DNA of 14,244 nt from Acidobacteriota bacterium (GTDB lineage: Bacteria; Acidobacteriota; Terriglobia; UBA7540). Of this stretch, positions 7,070 to 14,241 are shown piece after piece (the stretch's first letter is position 1; each line of letters starts with the position of its first letter). The position numbers and the translations under genes were made by a program. The notes beneath the pieces were generated by a model. That model was not told the origin of the DNA. It did no database searches and worked only from the letters and a program-made list of their open reading frames with translations. The DNA lies in NCBI GenBank assembly GCA_003165615.1, contig PLWR01000512.1:1-14244 (forward strand), written 5' to 3'.

Positions 7070-8542
7070 ATGGTACGAAAGACGTTGGCCGCACCCCTCG
7101 TTGCAATCCTCTTGGCTATTGCCGCGTGGCTCTCTGTACCACCGGGGGAGATTTCTTCATGCGGATGGGCGGGGCAATCACCTAATCCCGCAGTCACCCC
7201 ATCATCCGATCTCCAGGGCGCCTACCGATTTGACCGGGGCGGCTGGGTCTTCGTCCATCTGGAAGGCTTCCCGCACCAGATCGGTTATCAGCACGGTTAT
7301 TTGCTGGCCCCGGAAATCCTGGATGCCTTTCAGTCGGTCAAACTGCGCGACACCCATGATACCCATCGCGATTGGAATTTCTTTCGGAAAACGGCGCGGG
7401 AGGCGCTCTGGCCCAGGATCGACCGTGAATATCAGGAGGAACTGCAGGGCATCGCCGATGGACTGAAGGCCCAAGGCGTGGTCATGGACTGGGACGACGT
7501 GGTGGCCTTGAATGCTTTCGAGGAAGTGGCGGATTATTATGTTCCCTGGTATGACGCGAAGCATAAAGTGGCGAATGCTCCGCACCTGGTGAGTCCCGGC
7601 AACTGTAGCGCCTTTGTGGCCACGGGCGCCTACACCCGCGATCATCATATTGTGATCGCCCACAACAACTGGACTTCCTACCTGGACGGCGAGCGCTGGC
7701 GGATCATCTTTGACATTACTCCCCGGCATGGACAGCGCATTTTGATGGACGGTTTTCCGGGCGTCATCACCAGCGATGACGACTTCGGCGTCAACTCCGG
7801 CGGCCTCATGGTGACGGAAACCACCATAACCCAATTTGCGGGTTGGGATCCCCGCGGCAAACCGGAGTTCATGCGCTCGCGAAAAGCCCTGCAATATGCG
7901 CACTCGATTGACGAGTATGTCCGCATCATGCTGGACGGCAACAACGGCGGGTACGCCAACGATTGGCTGCTTGCGGATAACCAGACCGGGGAAATTGCCC
8001 AGTTCGAGCTGGGCTTAAAGGCGCATCGGGTCTGGCGAACGAAGGACGGCGTCTTTGTGGGTTCCAACTTCGCGCGCGACCCGGAGGTGATCGCCAAGGA
8101 TACCCTCTTCGATCCTCATAACCCCTCTACTTCTCCCAACGCCCGCCGCACCTGCTGGGGAGAACTGATGGAGCGGAACAAAGGGAAAATCGACCTGGCC
8201 CTGGCGCAGAAATTTATGGCCGATCATTACGACGCTTTTGAGAAGCGGGACGACGCCGATGAGCGCTCGCTGTGCGCCCACGTTGAGTCTTCGCCGCGTG
8301 GCGTGGATATTTGGGATTGGCCTCCCTACTACCCCGGCGGCGCCGTGCAAGGCAAGGCCATGGACAGCGCGATGGCCAAGGCCATGAGTTTCTTAGCCCG
8401 CCGGGGACATCCCTGCGGGGAGGATTTTCTTGCCGCGCCCTTCCTCAAGGCGCATCCGGAATTTGCCTGGCAAGCGCCCTTACTGCGCGATATGAAAGCC
8501 GGGCCCTGGACACGATTTCAAGCGGGTGAGCGCGCACCGTAG
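7070..8542 (+). CDS. Secreted Ntn-hydrolase-like protein (C45 / phospholipase-B-like)
   Basis: 490 residues. A signal peptide or anchor is clear at 1-22 (MVRKTLAAPLVAILLAIAAW). Residues 32-48 are a linker of low conservation appearance. The catalytic region resembles the C45 autoproteolytic acyltransferase / phospholipase-B-like group: SPGNCSAFVATG has the likely nucleophile Cys179, exposed by self-cleavage before it in such families, followed by HHIVIAHNNW (Asn199/Asn200), then PGVITSDDDFGVNSGGLMVTETT and GGYANDWLLADNQTGEIAQFELG. Members hydrolyse amide or ester bonds; the substrate cannot be read from sequence. It follows hpnE by 101 bp on the same strand but has its own strong ribosome binding site, so a shared operon is possible but unproven. 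Convergent with glyA (25 bp gap). Odd: a heptad-type repeat lies inside the linker-coding DNA at 7175-7216. Confidence 0.85.
   Translation: MVRKTLAAPLVAILLAIAAWLSVPPGEISSCGWAGQSPNPAVTPSSDLQGAYRFDRGGWVFVHLEGFPHQIGYQHGYLLAPEILDAFQSVKLRDTHDTHRDWNFFRKTAREALWPRIDREYQEELQGIADGLKAQGVVMDWDDVVALNAFEEVADYYVPWYDAKHKVANAPHLVSPGNCSAFVATGAYTRDHHIVIAHNNWTSYLDGERWRIIFDITPRHGQRILMDGFPGVITSDDDFGVNSGGLMVTETTITQFAGWDPRGKPEFMRSRKALQYAHSIDEYVRIMLDGNNGGYANDWLLADNQTGEIAQFELGLKAHRVWRTKDGVFVGSNFARDPEVIAKDTLFDPHNPSTSPNARRTCWGELMERNKGKIDLALAQKFMADHYDAFEKRDDADERSLCAHVESSPRGVDIWDWPPYYPGGAVQGKAMDSAMAKAMSFLARRGHPCGEDFLAAPFLKAHPEFAWQAPLLRDMKAGPWTRFQAGERAP
7175..7216 (+). repeat. Heptad-style repeat inside the hydrolase coding sequence
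   Basis: Bases 7191-7216 match the minus strand of 1501-1526 at 21 of 26 positions (shared core TCACCCCAT followed by CCGAT). Bases 7176-7190 share CAATCAC and CTAATCCCG with the gene's own upstream spacer at 7021-7042. It encodes the linker between signal peptide and catalytic domain. Confidence 0.55.
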
Positions 8543-8567
8543 CTCGGTGTCGCTGCGAACGCCACCC

Positions 8568-9857
8568 TTACGCCTTCGATCCCCGCGCCACGCGGCGGTT
8601 CGTATAAAGCGGAAAGTTTTCTGTCAGCATTTCCACCTGGCCACGCACACGCTGGATGGTGGACTCGTCCTCAATGTTGTTCAGCACCTCGGCGATCCAG
8701 CGCGCAATCTGCCGCATCTCAGGTTCCGCCATGCCGCGCGTGGTGACAGCGGGTGTTCCCACGCGAATACCGCTGGCCACGGCAGGCGGGTTGGCGTCAA
8801 AGGGAATGGCATTCTTGTTGACGGTAATGCTGGCGCGCTCCAGCATCTCCTGCGCCTGGCGGCCGGTGACTTTCTTGGTGAACACATCGACCAGCATCAG
8901 GTGCGTGTCCGTTCCGCCGGCGACAATGCGGAATCTTTCCGCCGCCAGCGCCTCCGCCATCACCTGGGCGTTGGCGATGATCTGCTTCTGGTACACGGCG
9001 AATTCCGGCTGGAGTGCTTCATGGAAGCAGACAGCTTTGGCGGCGATGACATGCATCAGCGGCCCGCCCTGGATGCCGGGAAAAACAGTTCTATCGAGGT
9101 CTTTGGCAAATTTCTCCTTGCAAAAGACCGCGCCGCCGCGCGGCCCGCGCAAGGTTTTGTGCGTGGTGGTGGTGACGAAGTCGGCGTGCGGAAACGGGCT
9201 CGGGTGCAGGCCCGCGGCCACCAGTCCGGCAATGTGCGCCATGTCCACCATGAACACCGCTTCCACCTCGCGGGCGATGGCGGCGAAGCGCGCGAAATCC
9301 AGCGTGCGTGGATACGCGCTGGCCCCGGCCAGCATCAGCCTGGGCCGATGTTCTTTGGCCAGGCGTTCGAGTTCGTCGTAATCGATGGTCTCAGTTTCCT
9401 TGCTCACGCCGTAGGAAACAATGTTGTACATCTTCCCCGAGAAATTCAGCGGGTGACCGTGCGTCAGGTGGCCGCCATGCGCCAGGCTCATGCCCAGCAG
9501 CGTGTCGCCGGGTTTCAGCACGGTCATGTAAACGGCCTGATTGGCCTGACTGCCGGAGTGGGCCTGCACGTTGGCATGCTCGGCGCCGAAGAGTTTCCTG
9601 GCGCGCTCGATGGCAAGATTCTCCGCCACATCCACGTATTCGCAACCACCGTAATAGCGTTTACCGGGCAAGCCCTCGGCATACTTGTTGGTCATCACCG
9701 AACCCAATGCTTCCAGCACGGCCTCGCTGACGAAATTCTCCGAGGCGATCAGTTCCACGGTGCGAGATTGCCGGTCAACTTCCAGATCGATGGCGCGTGC
9801 GATTTCCGGGTCAACTTCGTGGAGCGGGCGTAGATGAGAACGGAATCGAGCATTCAT
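8568..9857 (-). CDS. glyA: Serine hydroxymethyltransferase
   Basis: 429 residues, full family length. A PLP enzyme interconverting serine plus tetrahydrofolate with glycine plus methylene-tetrahydrofolate; cytoplasmic, the main source of one-carbon units. Seen: [13 protein letters not shown] at 35-47; [21 protein letters not shown] at 56-76; the PLP-contacting [13 protein letters not shown] with D205 and H208; and the PLP lysine K234 in [14 protein letters not shown]. The start at 9857 is supported by GGGAG about 8 bases upstream and by the normal N-terminus. It is convergent with the hydrolase gene at 8542, with only 25 bp between the stops and no obvious terminator. The upstream non-coding leader is long. 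Confidence 0.98.
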   Translation of the reverse strand: MNARFRSHLRPLHEVDPEIARAIDLEVDRQSRTVELIASENFVSEAVLEALGSVMTNKYAEGLPGKRYYGGCEYVDVAENLAIERARKLFGAEHANVQAHSGSQANQAVYMTVLKPGDTLLGMSLAHGGHLTHGHPLNFSGKMYNIVSYGVSKETETIDYDELERLAKEHRPRLMLAGASAYPRTLDFARFAAIAREVEAVFMVDMAHIAGLVAAGLHPSPFPHADFVTTTTHKTLRGPRGGAVFCKEKFAKDLDRTVFPGIQGGPLMHVIAAKAVCFHEALQPEFAVYQKQIIANAQVMAEALAAERFRIVAGGTDTHLMLVDVFTKKVTGRQAQEMLERASITVNKNAIPFDANPPAVASGIRVGTPAVTTRGMAEPEMRQIARWIAEVLNNIEDESTIQRVRGQVEMLTENFPLYTNRRVARGSKA

Positions 9858-10034
9858 GGACTTTTCTCCCTATGATATTGGGCGCCGAGGCCCTGCACTT
9901 CCCTGCCCTTGCGGACCTAATTCATTCCGTGGGGAACCAGCGTGGTCTGACGCCAGGACAAGCGGCTTTGTCTGCGGCAACGGCTTCCTCAGTCTATTGC
10001 ACAATAACCGGGGCGATGAAATTTCTCCCCAAGC

Positions 10035-10063
10035 ATTCTAGCGGAGGAGTGCAGATGGCGCAA
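10035..10063 (-). promoter_or_regulatory. Possible glyA promoter with ~170 nt leader
   Basis: On the minus strand TTGCGC (10058-10063) and TAGAAT (10035-10040) are separated by 17 bp; the -10 matches 5/6 and the -35 only 3/6. Transcription from here would give a leader of about 170 bases before the glyA ATG. No other gene is visible in 9858-10113, and I do not recognise a known riboswitch fold by eye. Confidence 0.3.
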
Positions 10064-10114
10064 TCAAGTCGGATGGACATCTCTTCTCGGACTACCTGCG
10101 GCGCGCCACCAGGG

Positions 10115-10154
10115 AAAAAAAGATGCCTGCGCTGAACTTGCACAGCGCAGGCAT
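10115..10154 (-). terminator. Rho-independent terminator of the BON-domain gene
   Basis: ATGCCTGCGCTG (10123-10134) pairs perfectly with CAGCGCAGGCAT (10143-10154) around an 8-base loop. On the minus strand the stem is followed at once by a CTTTTTTTC tract (plus-strand A-run 10115-10121). It lies 22 bp after the stop of the gene ending at 10177. Confidence 0.9.
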
Positions 10155-10176
10155 GGGAAGGTGGTTCGAGGAAGTC

Positions 10177-10917
10177 TCAGCCTTTCACCACCCGAAGATT
10201 GTTCACGACGGAAAAGGAGAGCCCGGTGCGATTGGCCGCCATCCCGGCGTTGATTCGATCCATGTTGGAATTCACCACGCCCTCCAGGGTCACGTTCCCG
10301 TTTTTCACGATGATGCGAATCGGCGGAATCGCAAGATTGGCGTAGGGCGTGAAGTAGGGGTTGCCGTAGATGGCCCGCGCCAACTGCAGCCGCAAGCGGT
10401 CGTCAAACCGCGAGTTGGGCAGAACTTCCAGATTGTTCTGGAGCTCCGCCACGCCCTTGACGCGCTCGAGGATCCGCCCCATGTCCTTCTTCTTGAACGG
10501 TTGAGTCACTTGCCCGCTGACCGTGAGCGCCCCGTTATGGGCCTCAAACTCCACGTTATCGAACATCCCGTAGGCGTAGTACATCACGATTTCGTGGTAC
10601 GCCTGCCGCAGAATCTGCTGGTCGCCGACGCCTTGTGCGCGCACCTGAATGTTGTTCACAACCCGGGTCACTCCCGGAGCCTTCTGCGCGGCCTTCTCGG
10701 CATCGAGCTTGCTCCCCAGGTTATCCACCGTTCCGGTGAGCGTCGCGACGCCTCCTGCAATCGTCACCTGCACGTCGCCGTGCTGAGATATCTTGGCGTG
10801 GTCGAGGCGGGATTGAATGCCGTCGGTCGCCTGCGTGTCGGGGATCGGTGGTCCTGCCCAACACAACGTGGTCCCCAGGACAAGGGATAGAGCCAAAAGC
10901 GATAGTTTGTTGCGCAT
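10177..10917 (-). CDS. Secreted protein with three BON domains
   Basis: 246 residues. The signal peptide spans residues 1-22 (MRNKLSLLALSLVLGTTLCWAG), with no proper lipobox. Three BON-type units follow (about 32-92, 99-165, 171-243). Each has an alpha-beta-beta pattern with a Gly in V-x-x-G-x-V-x-L-x-G-x-V: DVQVTIAGGVATLTGTVDN, NVEFEAHNGALTVSGQVTQ, IRIIVKNGNVTLEGVVNS, closing with a GV-x-x-V/L-x-N-N-L/I strand. BON domains occur in OsmY-like periplasmic proteins and bind phospholipid or other envelope ligands; the specific role here is unknown. Start: AGGAGG at 10924-10929 touches an ATG at 10923, but the second ATG, at 10917, has the normal 6-base spacing, so I chose that one. It is a single gene with its own terminator, facing away from a 620 bp gene-poor spacer. 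Confidence 0.87.
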   Translation of the reverse strand: MRNKLSLLALSLVLGTTLCWAGPPIPDTQATDGIQSRLDHAKISQHGDVQVTIAGGVATLTGTVDNLGSKLDAEKAAQKAPGVTRVVNNIQVRAQGVGDQQILRQAYHEIVMYYAYGMFDNVEFEAHNGALTVSGQVTQPFKKKDMGRILERVKGVAELQNNLEVLPNSRFDDRLRLQLARAIYGNPYFTPYANLAIPPIRIIVKNGNVTLEGVVNSNMDRINAGMAANRTGLSFSVVNNLRVVKG

Positions 10918-10929
10918 CGTCATCCTCCT

Positions 10930-11539
10930 GAGTGATCTGCCCTGATTCTTGCATCCGGCATCAGCCGGTTCTTTGCAGCCTCAAATCATCTTCGTTCTCC
11001 GCGGTTCCTGCTGCCGCGTCTTGCCATTTCCCTTCACCCTCGCTTGGACGCAACTATTGTTAAAATGGTTTCATGTGTTAAGTAGGTTTTACTTTGAAAC
11101 GTTATATCATTGATAGAAATGGAGTATGGGCGTTGGGATGGTGGGGTGTCAGCGGGAGGGCAGACGGTTATTACCCTGCACTCTATGTCATTCGATGCAG
11201 TAGCTTCCGGAAAGGGTGCTTGGCCTCCCATGACCGGGACTGGGATCAGGATAACTTGACCGCGGTCAATAATTCCCCCCGCCCGCAAAACCACATGCGC
11301 GCAGCGGCGGGCTTACCTCGCCATAAGGCGGCGTTAAGTCACCTCGGGATTTTGACTTCCGTCCCACTCTTGCGCTTTCTTCCGCACCCCCCTGGCTGCC
11401 ATCCCAATTCATCCCCCGCTGCCCATCTGCACGAATCTCGTGGTAACGCTCGTACCGTGCCAGGGGGACGAACCAAGCCACCGCGAAGCCCCGGCGACGC
11501 GGTGAGAATCCACCGGCTGCCTGCTTGCTTGGGGGTGGA
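10930..11539. other. Gene-poor spacer of about 600 bp
   Basis: Between the start of the BON gene and the end of lemA I find no convincing gene. Bases 11040-11120 are AT-rich, in contrast to the flanks, and may carry a promoter for the BON gene, though no clean -35/-10 pair is visible. A perfect 14 bp palindrome lies at 11256-11269 and a small hairpin, CGCC-ATAA-GGCG, at 11319-11330. Frames open through 11094-11606 (plus) and 11266-11847 (minus) have no ribosome binding sites and no recognisable domains; the minus one overlaps lemA. Confidence 0.5.
11256..11269. promoter_or_regulatory. Perfect 14 bp palindrome, operator-like
   Basis: TTGACCGCGGTCAA is fully self-complementary and stands alone in the gene-poor spacer about 340 bp upstream of the BON gene. 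Its form is that of a dimeric regulator site; no matching second copy was noticed in the window. Confidence 0.35.
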
Positions 11540-12133
11540 TCACTGCTTGGGAGCGCTGAAATCAACCTTGGGAGCTTCGCGCGCACCTTCGGAAGCAGCA
11601 AAGTAATCGTTATTCCGCTGGAATCCCGCCCACCCGGCAAAGATGCTGTTGGGGAATAGACCGATGTAGGTGTTGTAATCCTGAATGGCCTCGTTATACC
11701 GGCGGCGCTCGACGGCGATGCGGTTTTCGCTTCCGGCCAGCTCGTCCTGAAGGACCATGAAGTTCTGATCGGATTTGAGATTGGGATAGTTCTCGACGAT
11801 GAGCAGCAGCCTGCCGATGGCGCCATCCAGTTGGCCATTCGCGGCAATCTTATCGGCGGGAGTCTTGGCGTTCAACAACCCGGCGCGGGCGTTGGCGATG
11901 TCTCCGAACACTTTTTGCTCCTGTTGCGCATAACCCTTCACCGTGGCCACAAGATTCGGAATCAGGTCGGCGCGCCGTTGCAATACCACATCCACCTGCG
12001 ACCATGCCTGTTTAATGGCTTCATTCTTGCGGACCATTTCGTTCTTGCTGCTGACGTACGAAGCTCCCACCACAACGGCGACAAGCAACAGTAATGCCAC
12101 CACCACTCCCACCACTGCCAGCAGTATCTTCAT
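11540..12133 (-). CDS. lemA: LemA family membrane protein
   Basis: 197 residues. One N-terminal transmembrane helix (about 3-23, very rich in Val, Leu and Ala) is followed by a long helical domain. The family signature is evident: NEMVRKNEAIKQAWSQVDVVLQRRADLIPNLVATVKGYA (31-69), then YPNLKSDQNFMVLQDELAGSENRIAVERRRYNEAIQDYN (116-154), FP at 160-161 and a final FAGW-x-GF. LemA proteins have no established enzymatic role but are usually encoded beside TPM-domain proteins, as here. The start at 12133 has GGAGGAGG 7 bases upstream, preceded by strong hairpins. It is the last gene of the minus-strand TPM / nucleotidyltransferase / lemA run; the gap to the preceding gene is 251 bp. Confidence 0.95.
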   Translation of the reverse strand: MKILLAVVGVVVALLLLVAVVVGASYVSSKNEMVRKNEAIKQAWSQVDVVLQRRADLIPNLVATVKGYAQQEQKVFGDIANARAGLLNAKTPADKIAANGQLDGAIGRLLLIVENYPNLKSDQNFMVLQDELAGSENRIAVERRRYNEAIQDYNTYIGLFPNSIFAGWAGFQRNNDYFAASEGAREAPKVDFSAPKQ

Positions 12134-12149
12134 GAACGTCCTCCTCCAA

Positions 12150-12196
12150 GTTCCCCGAAGGGGAACAATGTCATTGGCCGTAGGTGAAACCTACGG
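12150..12196 (-). promoter_or_regulatory. Two adjacent perfect hairpins in the lemA leader
   Basis: In the minus-strand RNA, CCGUAGGU-UUC-ACCUACGG (12178-12196) is followed by GUUCCCC-UUC-GGGGAAC (12150-12166), which ends two bases before the lemA ribosome binding site. Both have perfect stems of 8 and 7 bp and a UUC triloop. They may affect translation or RNA stability, or mark repeat insertions. Confidence 0.5.
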
Positions 12197-12261
12197 ATAG
12201 GAAACCCGGAAAATCAGGATCCGACCCTGAGGGGGTCGAACCGTCGCCCCGCAAATAAGGC

Positions 12262-12289
12262 GTGGGGGCGGTTCGCGAACCGCCCCTAC
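12262..12289. repeat. GC-rich near-perfect 28 bp palindrome
   Basis: The inner 22 bases (12265-12286) are perfectly self-complementary around GTTCGCGAAC, with GGGGCG and CGCCCC arms. The flanks extend the pairing to 28 bp with one mismatch. It is typical in form of short palindromic repeats scattered in bacterial intergenic DNA. Confidence 0.65.
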
Positions 12290-12311
12290 TATTCATTGGC
12301 TTGCACAGTGG

Positions 12312-12331
12312 ATTCCCGCCTTCGCGGGAAT
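12312..12331. repeat. dRS3-like 20 bp inverted repeat
   Basis: ATTCCCGCCTTCGCGGGAAT fits the pattern ATTCCC-N8-GGGAAT described for the Neisseria dRS3 repeat. It forms an 8 bp stem with a 4-base loop. Similar sequences are widespread between genes of unrelated bacteria, so this is a resemblance in form, not proof of the same element. Confidence 0.6.
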
Positions 12332-12384
12332 GACGGCATTGGGGAAGGGCCGCGTATCGCCAATGACACCAGTACCCTTCCTTT

Positions 12385-13119
12385 TTATCCATTTGCCGGC
12401 GGAGTTGCCAGCCGGCGGTCCATCTCTTCCGCGACCTTGGAGACCCTGTCCAGGTAGGCGTCGAAGGTTGACTGCACATCAATATCACGTTCACGCTTTT
12501 GCCCTTCACGAATCTCGAAGATGGTCTGAAAGGGCGCGGGATCAAATCCCAGCACGGATCCCAGGCGGTCCATCGTACCTCTCCTGGAGGACGGCGGCTC
12601 CTCCCCCAGAGCTATCAAGGCGTGCCGGAAGAGCGCGGCAAACGTTGAAATGGATGCAGTCATCAACTCCAGAGTCTTTCGGGAGTCAGCCGGATGCCGC
12701 ACGTAGTGCTGTCGCAAGCGCAAGGCATTGCTGCGCAACTCCCTTTCCACGTGCAGGCGGTGAAGATCCATCGGAACGTGGAGCGTGGCCACTACGTCTT
12801 CGCCGTGAAGAATGCGGTGAGCCGCTTTGATGTCCAACAGTTCGATGGCGAACACATCGGCGGAATGCTGAAGCTCGTGGAGAGTGAAGAAGAGCGGCGC
12901 GGGGTGCCCCTTCTTGACCCACCACGCCGAAGCAGCGTGCAACTTACTCAAGTCGTCCCGGCCAAGACTCTGCATGAGGCAGAGGATATTCAAATCGGAA
13001 TGCCCCGCGTGGAATTCTCCCGTGGCCGCGGAACCGTAGAGGATTACGGACACCAGGTTGCTTCCCGCAGCATCCTTCAATTTGGTCACCAGGTCTGTCA
13101 GGTCTTTCTCTGCAATCAT
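12385..13119 (-). CDS. Nucleotidyltransferase-like protein with helical C-terminus
   Basis: 244 residues. The N-terminal part has the nucleotidyltransferase signature VSVILYGSAATGEFHAGHSDLNILCLM: Gly29-Ser30 and Asp42 are present, but the second acidic residue of the usual D-x-D is Asn44 (SDLNI). The remainder (about 110-240) is mainly helical and Arg/Glu-rich, with FRHALIALGEEPP and a final coiled segment, recalling helical partners (HEPN or KNTase C-terminal type) of minimal nucleotidyltransferases; this is inference from pattern. The start at 13119 has GGGAG about 8 bases upstream. It lies between the TPM gene (177 bp upstream) and lemA (251 bp downstream) on the same strand. With the changed metal ligand it may be inactive or act on an unusual substrate. 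An aminoglycoside-type transferase is not supported. Confidence 0.8.
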   Translation of the reverse strand: MIAEKDLTDLVTKLKDAAGSNLVSVILYGSAATGEFHAGHSDLNILCLMQSLGRDDLSKLHAASAWWVKKGHPAPLFFTLHELQHSADVFAIELLDIKAAHRILHGEDVVATLHVPMDLHRLHVERELRSNALRLRQHYVRHPADSRKTLELMTASISTFAALFRHALIALGEEPPSSRRGTMDRLGSVLGFDPAPFQTIFEIREGQKRERDIDVQSTFDAYLDRVSKVAEEMDRRLATPPANG

Positions 13120-13202
13120 GGTTTTCGCTCCCGGAGTATCGCTGTAGTACGGAGAGCCAACTTCTTCGAGTACCGCGAAGATTTCCCCTTCCTTACGCAG
13201 TG

Positions 13203-13242
13203 TCTCTGTGACCTCTGCGTTGGAGCTTGAAAAGCACAGAGA
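13203..13242. repeat. Inverted repeat of the CACAGAGA type
   Basis: TCTCTGTG (13203-13210) and CACAGAGA (13235-13242) are perfect inverted copies around a 24-base loop. The flanks ACCTCTGCG and ACACGGAGAG continue the same word pattern. It occupies the 177 bp spacer between the TPM gene and the nucleotidyltransferase gene; no separate gene is visible there. Confidence 0.5.
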
Positions 13243-13296
13243 ACACGGAGAGCCTTCTTTGGGTTGCGGAATGGCCGTGCTCGGTGAAGTGATTTG

Positions 13297-14118
13297 CTAC
13301 CAGCCACCGCCGGCTCCGCCCCCACCCGAGGAACCTCCACCAAAACCCCCGAAGCCTCCGCCTCCTCCACCTCCGCCAAATCCACCTCCACCCCAGCCGC
13401 CGCGTCCTCCCCCTCCGGATAAGAGGGACAGCAGGAAGAGTGGGCCTAGAAACCGGAGTAAGAAGGGCCCCACTACAATTAAGATAATGACAAGAATAAT
13501 GATCTCTCCGGCCGTAAGGTGCAGTTGCTCTCCCCCGCCATCCCCCTCCGCCGGAGTCGTCGCCTGGAAGCCAGTCAGGCTATCCAGGGAAACGTGGCTG
13601 TCCTGCGCAATCACCCCGGCGATCTGGCTGACCATTTGCAGGACGGCGCCGTTGTTGTCGCCCTGGCGTAAGAACGGAACCATGCTGCGCCCGAACTCGC
13701 CCACCTTGCCGTCAGGGAGAATGGGTTCAAGCCCATAGCCAACCTCGGTCCAGTACTTATGATCATCGGTGGCCAGCAGAACCATCACGCCACGGTCCGT
13801 CCCTTTGGCCCCTACCCCCCATTTCTGGAAGAGGTGATTGGCGAAGTCTTCCGCCGTGTCGCCTTCCAGAGTCTTGATGGTGACCACGGCAATTTGCGCC
13901 TTGGCTTTTTGATCGACTTCCGTACTCACCTGGGTGAGTTTCTCCACCGCCTTCGCGTTGAGCACGCCGGCAAAGTCGTTGACGTACCCCTGCACGTTGA
14001 GCTTTTGCCACTGTTCCGCGTGCGCAGGCGCAACGGGAATGACCATGAGAAGCAGGAGGAATAGCGGCAGTGGGCGGTAACGGGAGTGTAATTTGGAGTG
14101 GATGGACAAGGACCGCAT
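13297..14118 (-). CDS. TPM-domain membrane protein with Gly-rich tail
   Basis: 273 residues. The signal peptide is at about 1-34 (hydrophobic core LPLFLLLLMVIPVAPAHA, cleavage after AHA). The TPM (Psb32/MOLO-1 type) domain spans about 44-170, with VNDFAGVLN, IAVVTIKTLEG, GVGAKGTDRGVMVLLATDDHKYWTEVGYGLEPILPDGKVGEF and MVPFLRQGDNNGAV. A hydrophobic segment at about 203-233 spans the membrane, and residues 235-273 are almost only Gly with a few Trp, Phe and Ser, a common tail in this family. TPM proteins have acid phosphatase activity in some cases or act in membrane protein maintenance. Start: two adjacent ATGs (14121, 14118) follow AGGGG; 14118 has the less cramped spacing, though 14121 is nearly as good and the frame is open to 14241. 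First gene of the minus-strand run ending in lemA. Confidence 0.92.
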   Translation of the reverse strand: MRSLSIHSKLHSRYRPLPLFLLLLMVIPVAPAHAEQWQKLNVQGYVNDFAGVLNAKAVEKLTQVSTEVDQKAKAQIAVVTIKTLEGDTAEDFANHLFQKWGVGAKGTDRGVMVLLATDDHKYWTEVGYGLEPILPDGKVGEFGRSMVPFLRQGDNNGAVLQMVSQIAGVIAQDSHVSLDSLTGFQATTPAEGDGGGEQLHLTAGEIIILVIILIVVGPFLLRFLGPLFLLSLLSGGGGRGGWGGGGFGGGGGGGGFGGFGGGSSGGGGAGGGW

Positions 14119-14212
14119 CATTCCCCTGGAAGCCGATCGCAAATAGCGATAGGTCGAGGATGCATCTTGGCGCCGGCGATTCATGCCCGCACGCGCCCAT
14201 AGTTTCCACTTC

Positions 14213-14241
14213 ATCGTACACGGCATTAAAGGCCGGCGCAA
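14213..14241 (-). promoter_or_regulatory. Possible promoter of the TPM gene
   Basis: On the minus strand TTGCGC (14236-14241) and TACGAT (14213-14218) are 17 bp apart. The -35 hexamer and spacing equal those of the candidate before glyA, but each box is an imperfect match. The leader to the TPM start would be about 85 bases. Confidence 0.22.

Noticed and set aside
8526..9833. Plus-strand 435-codon open frame antisense to glyA
   Set aside because: The minus strand encodes a complete serine hydroxymethyltransferase with all catalytic motifs.
11094..11606. Plus-strand 170-codon open frame in the gene-poor spacer
   Set aside because: Non-ATG (TTG) start without a ribosome binding site, and no recognisable protein.
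11266..11847. Minus-strand 193-codon open frame overlapping lemA
   Set aside because: It overlaps lemA out of frame by about 300 bp, has no ribosome binding site, and resembles no domain I know.
12200..12260. tRNA-like T-arm on the minus strand (GGTTCGACCCC)
   Set aside because: No acceptor, D or anticodon arms can be formed around it; it is one of the hairpins in the lemA leader.
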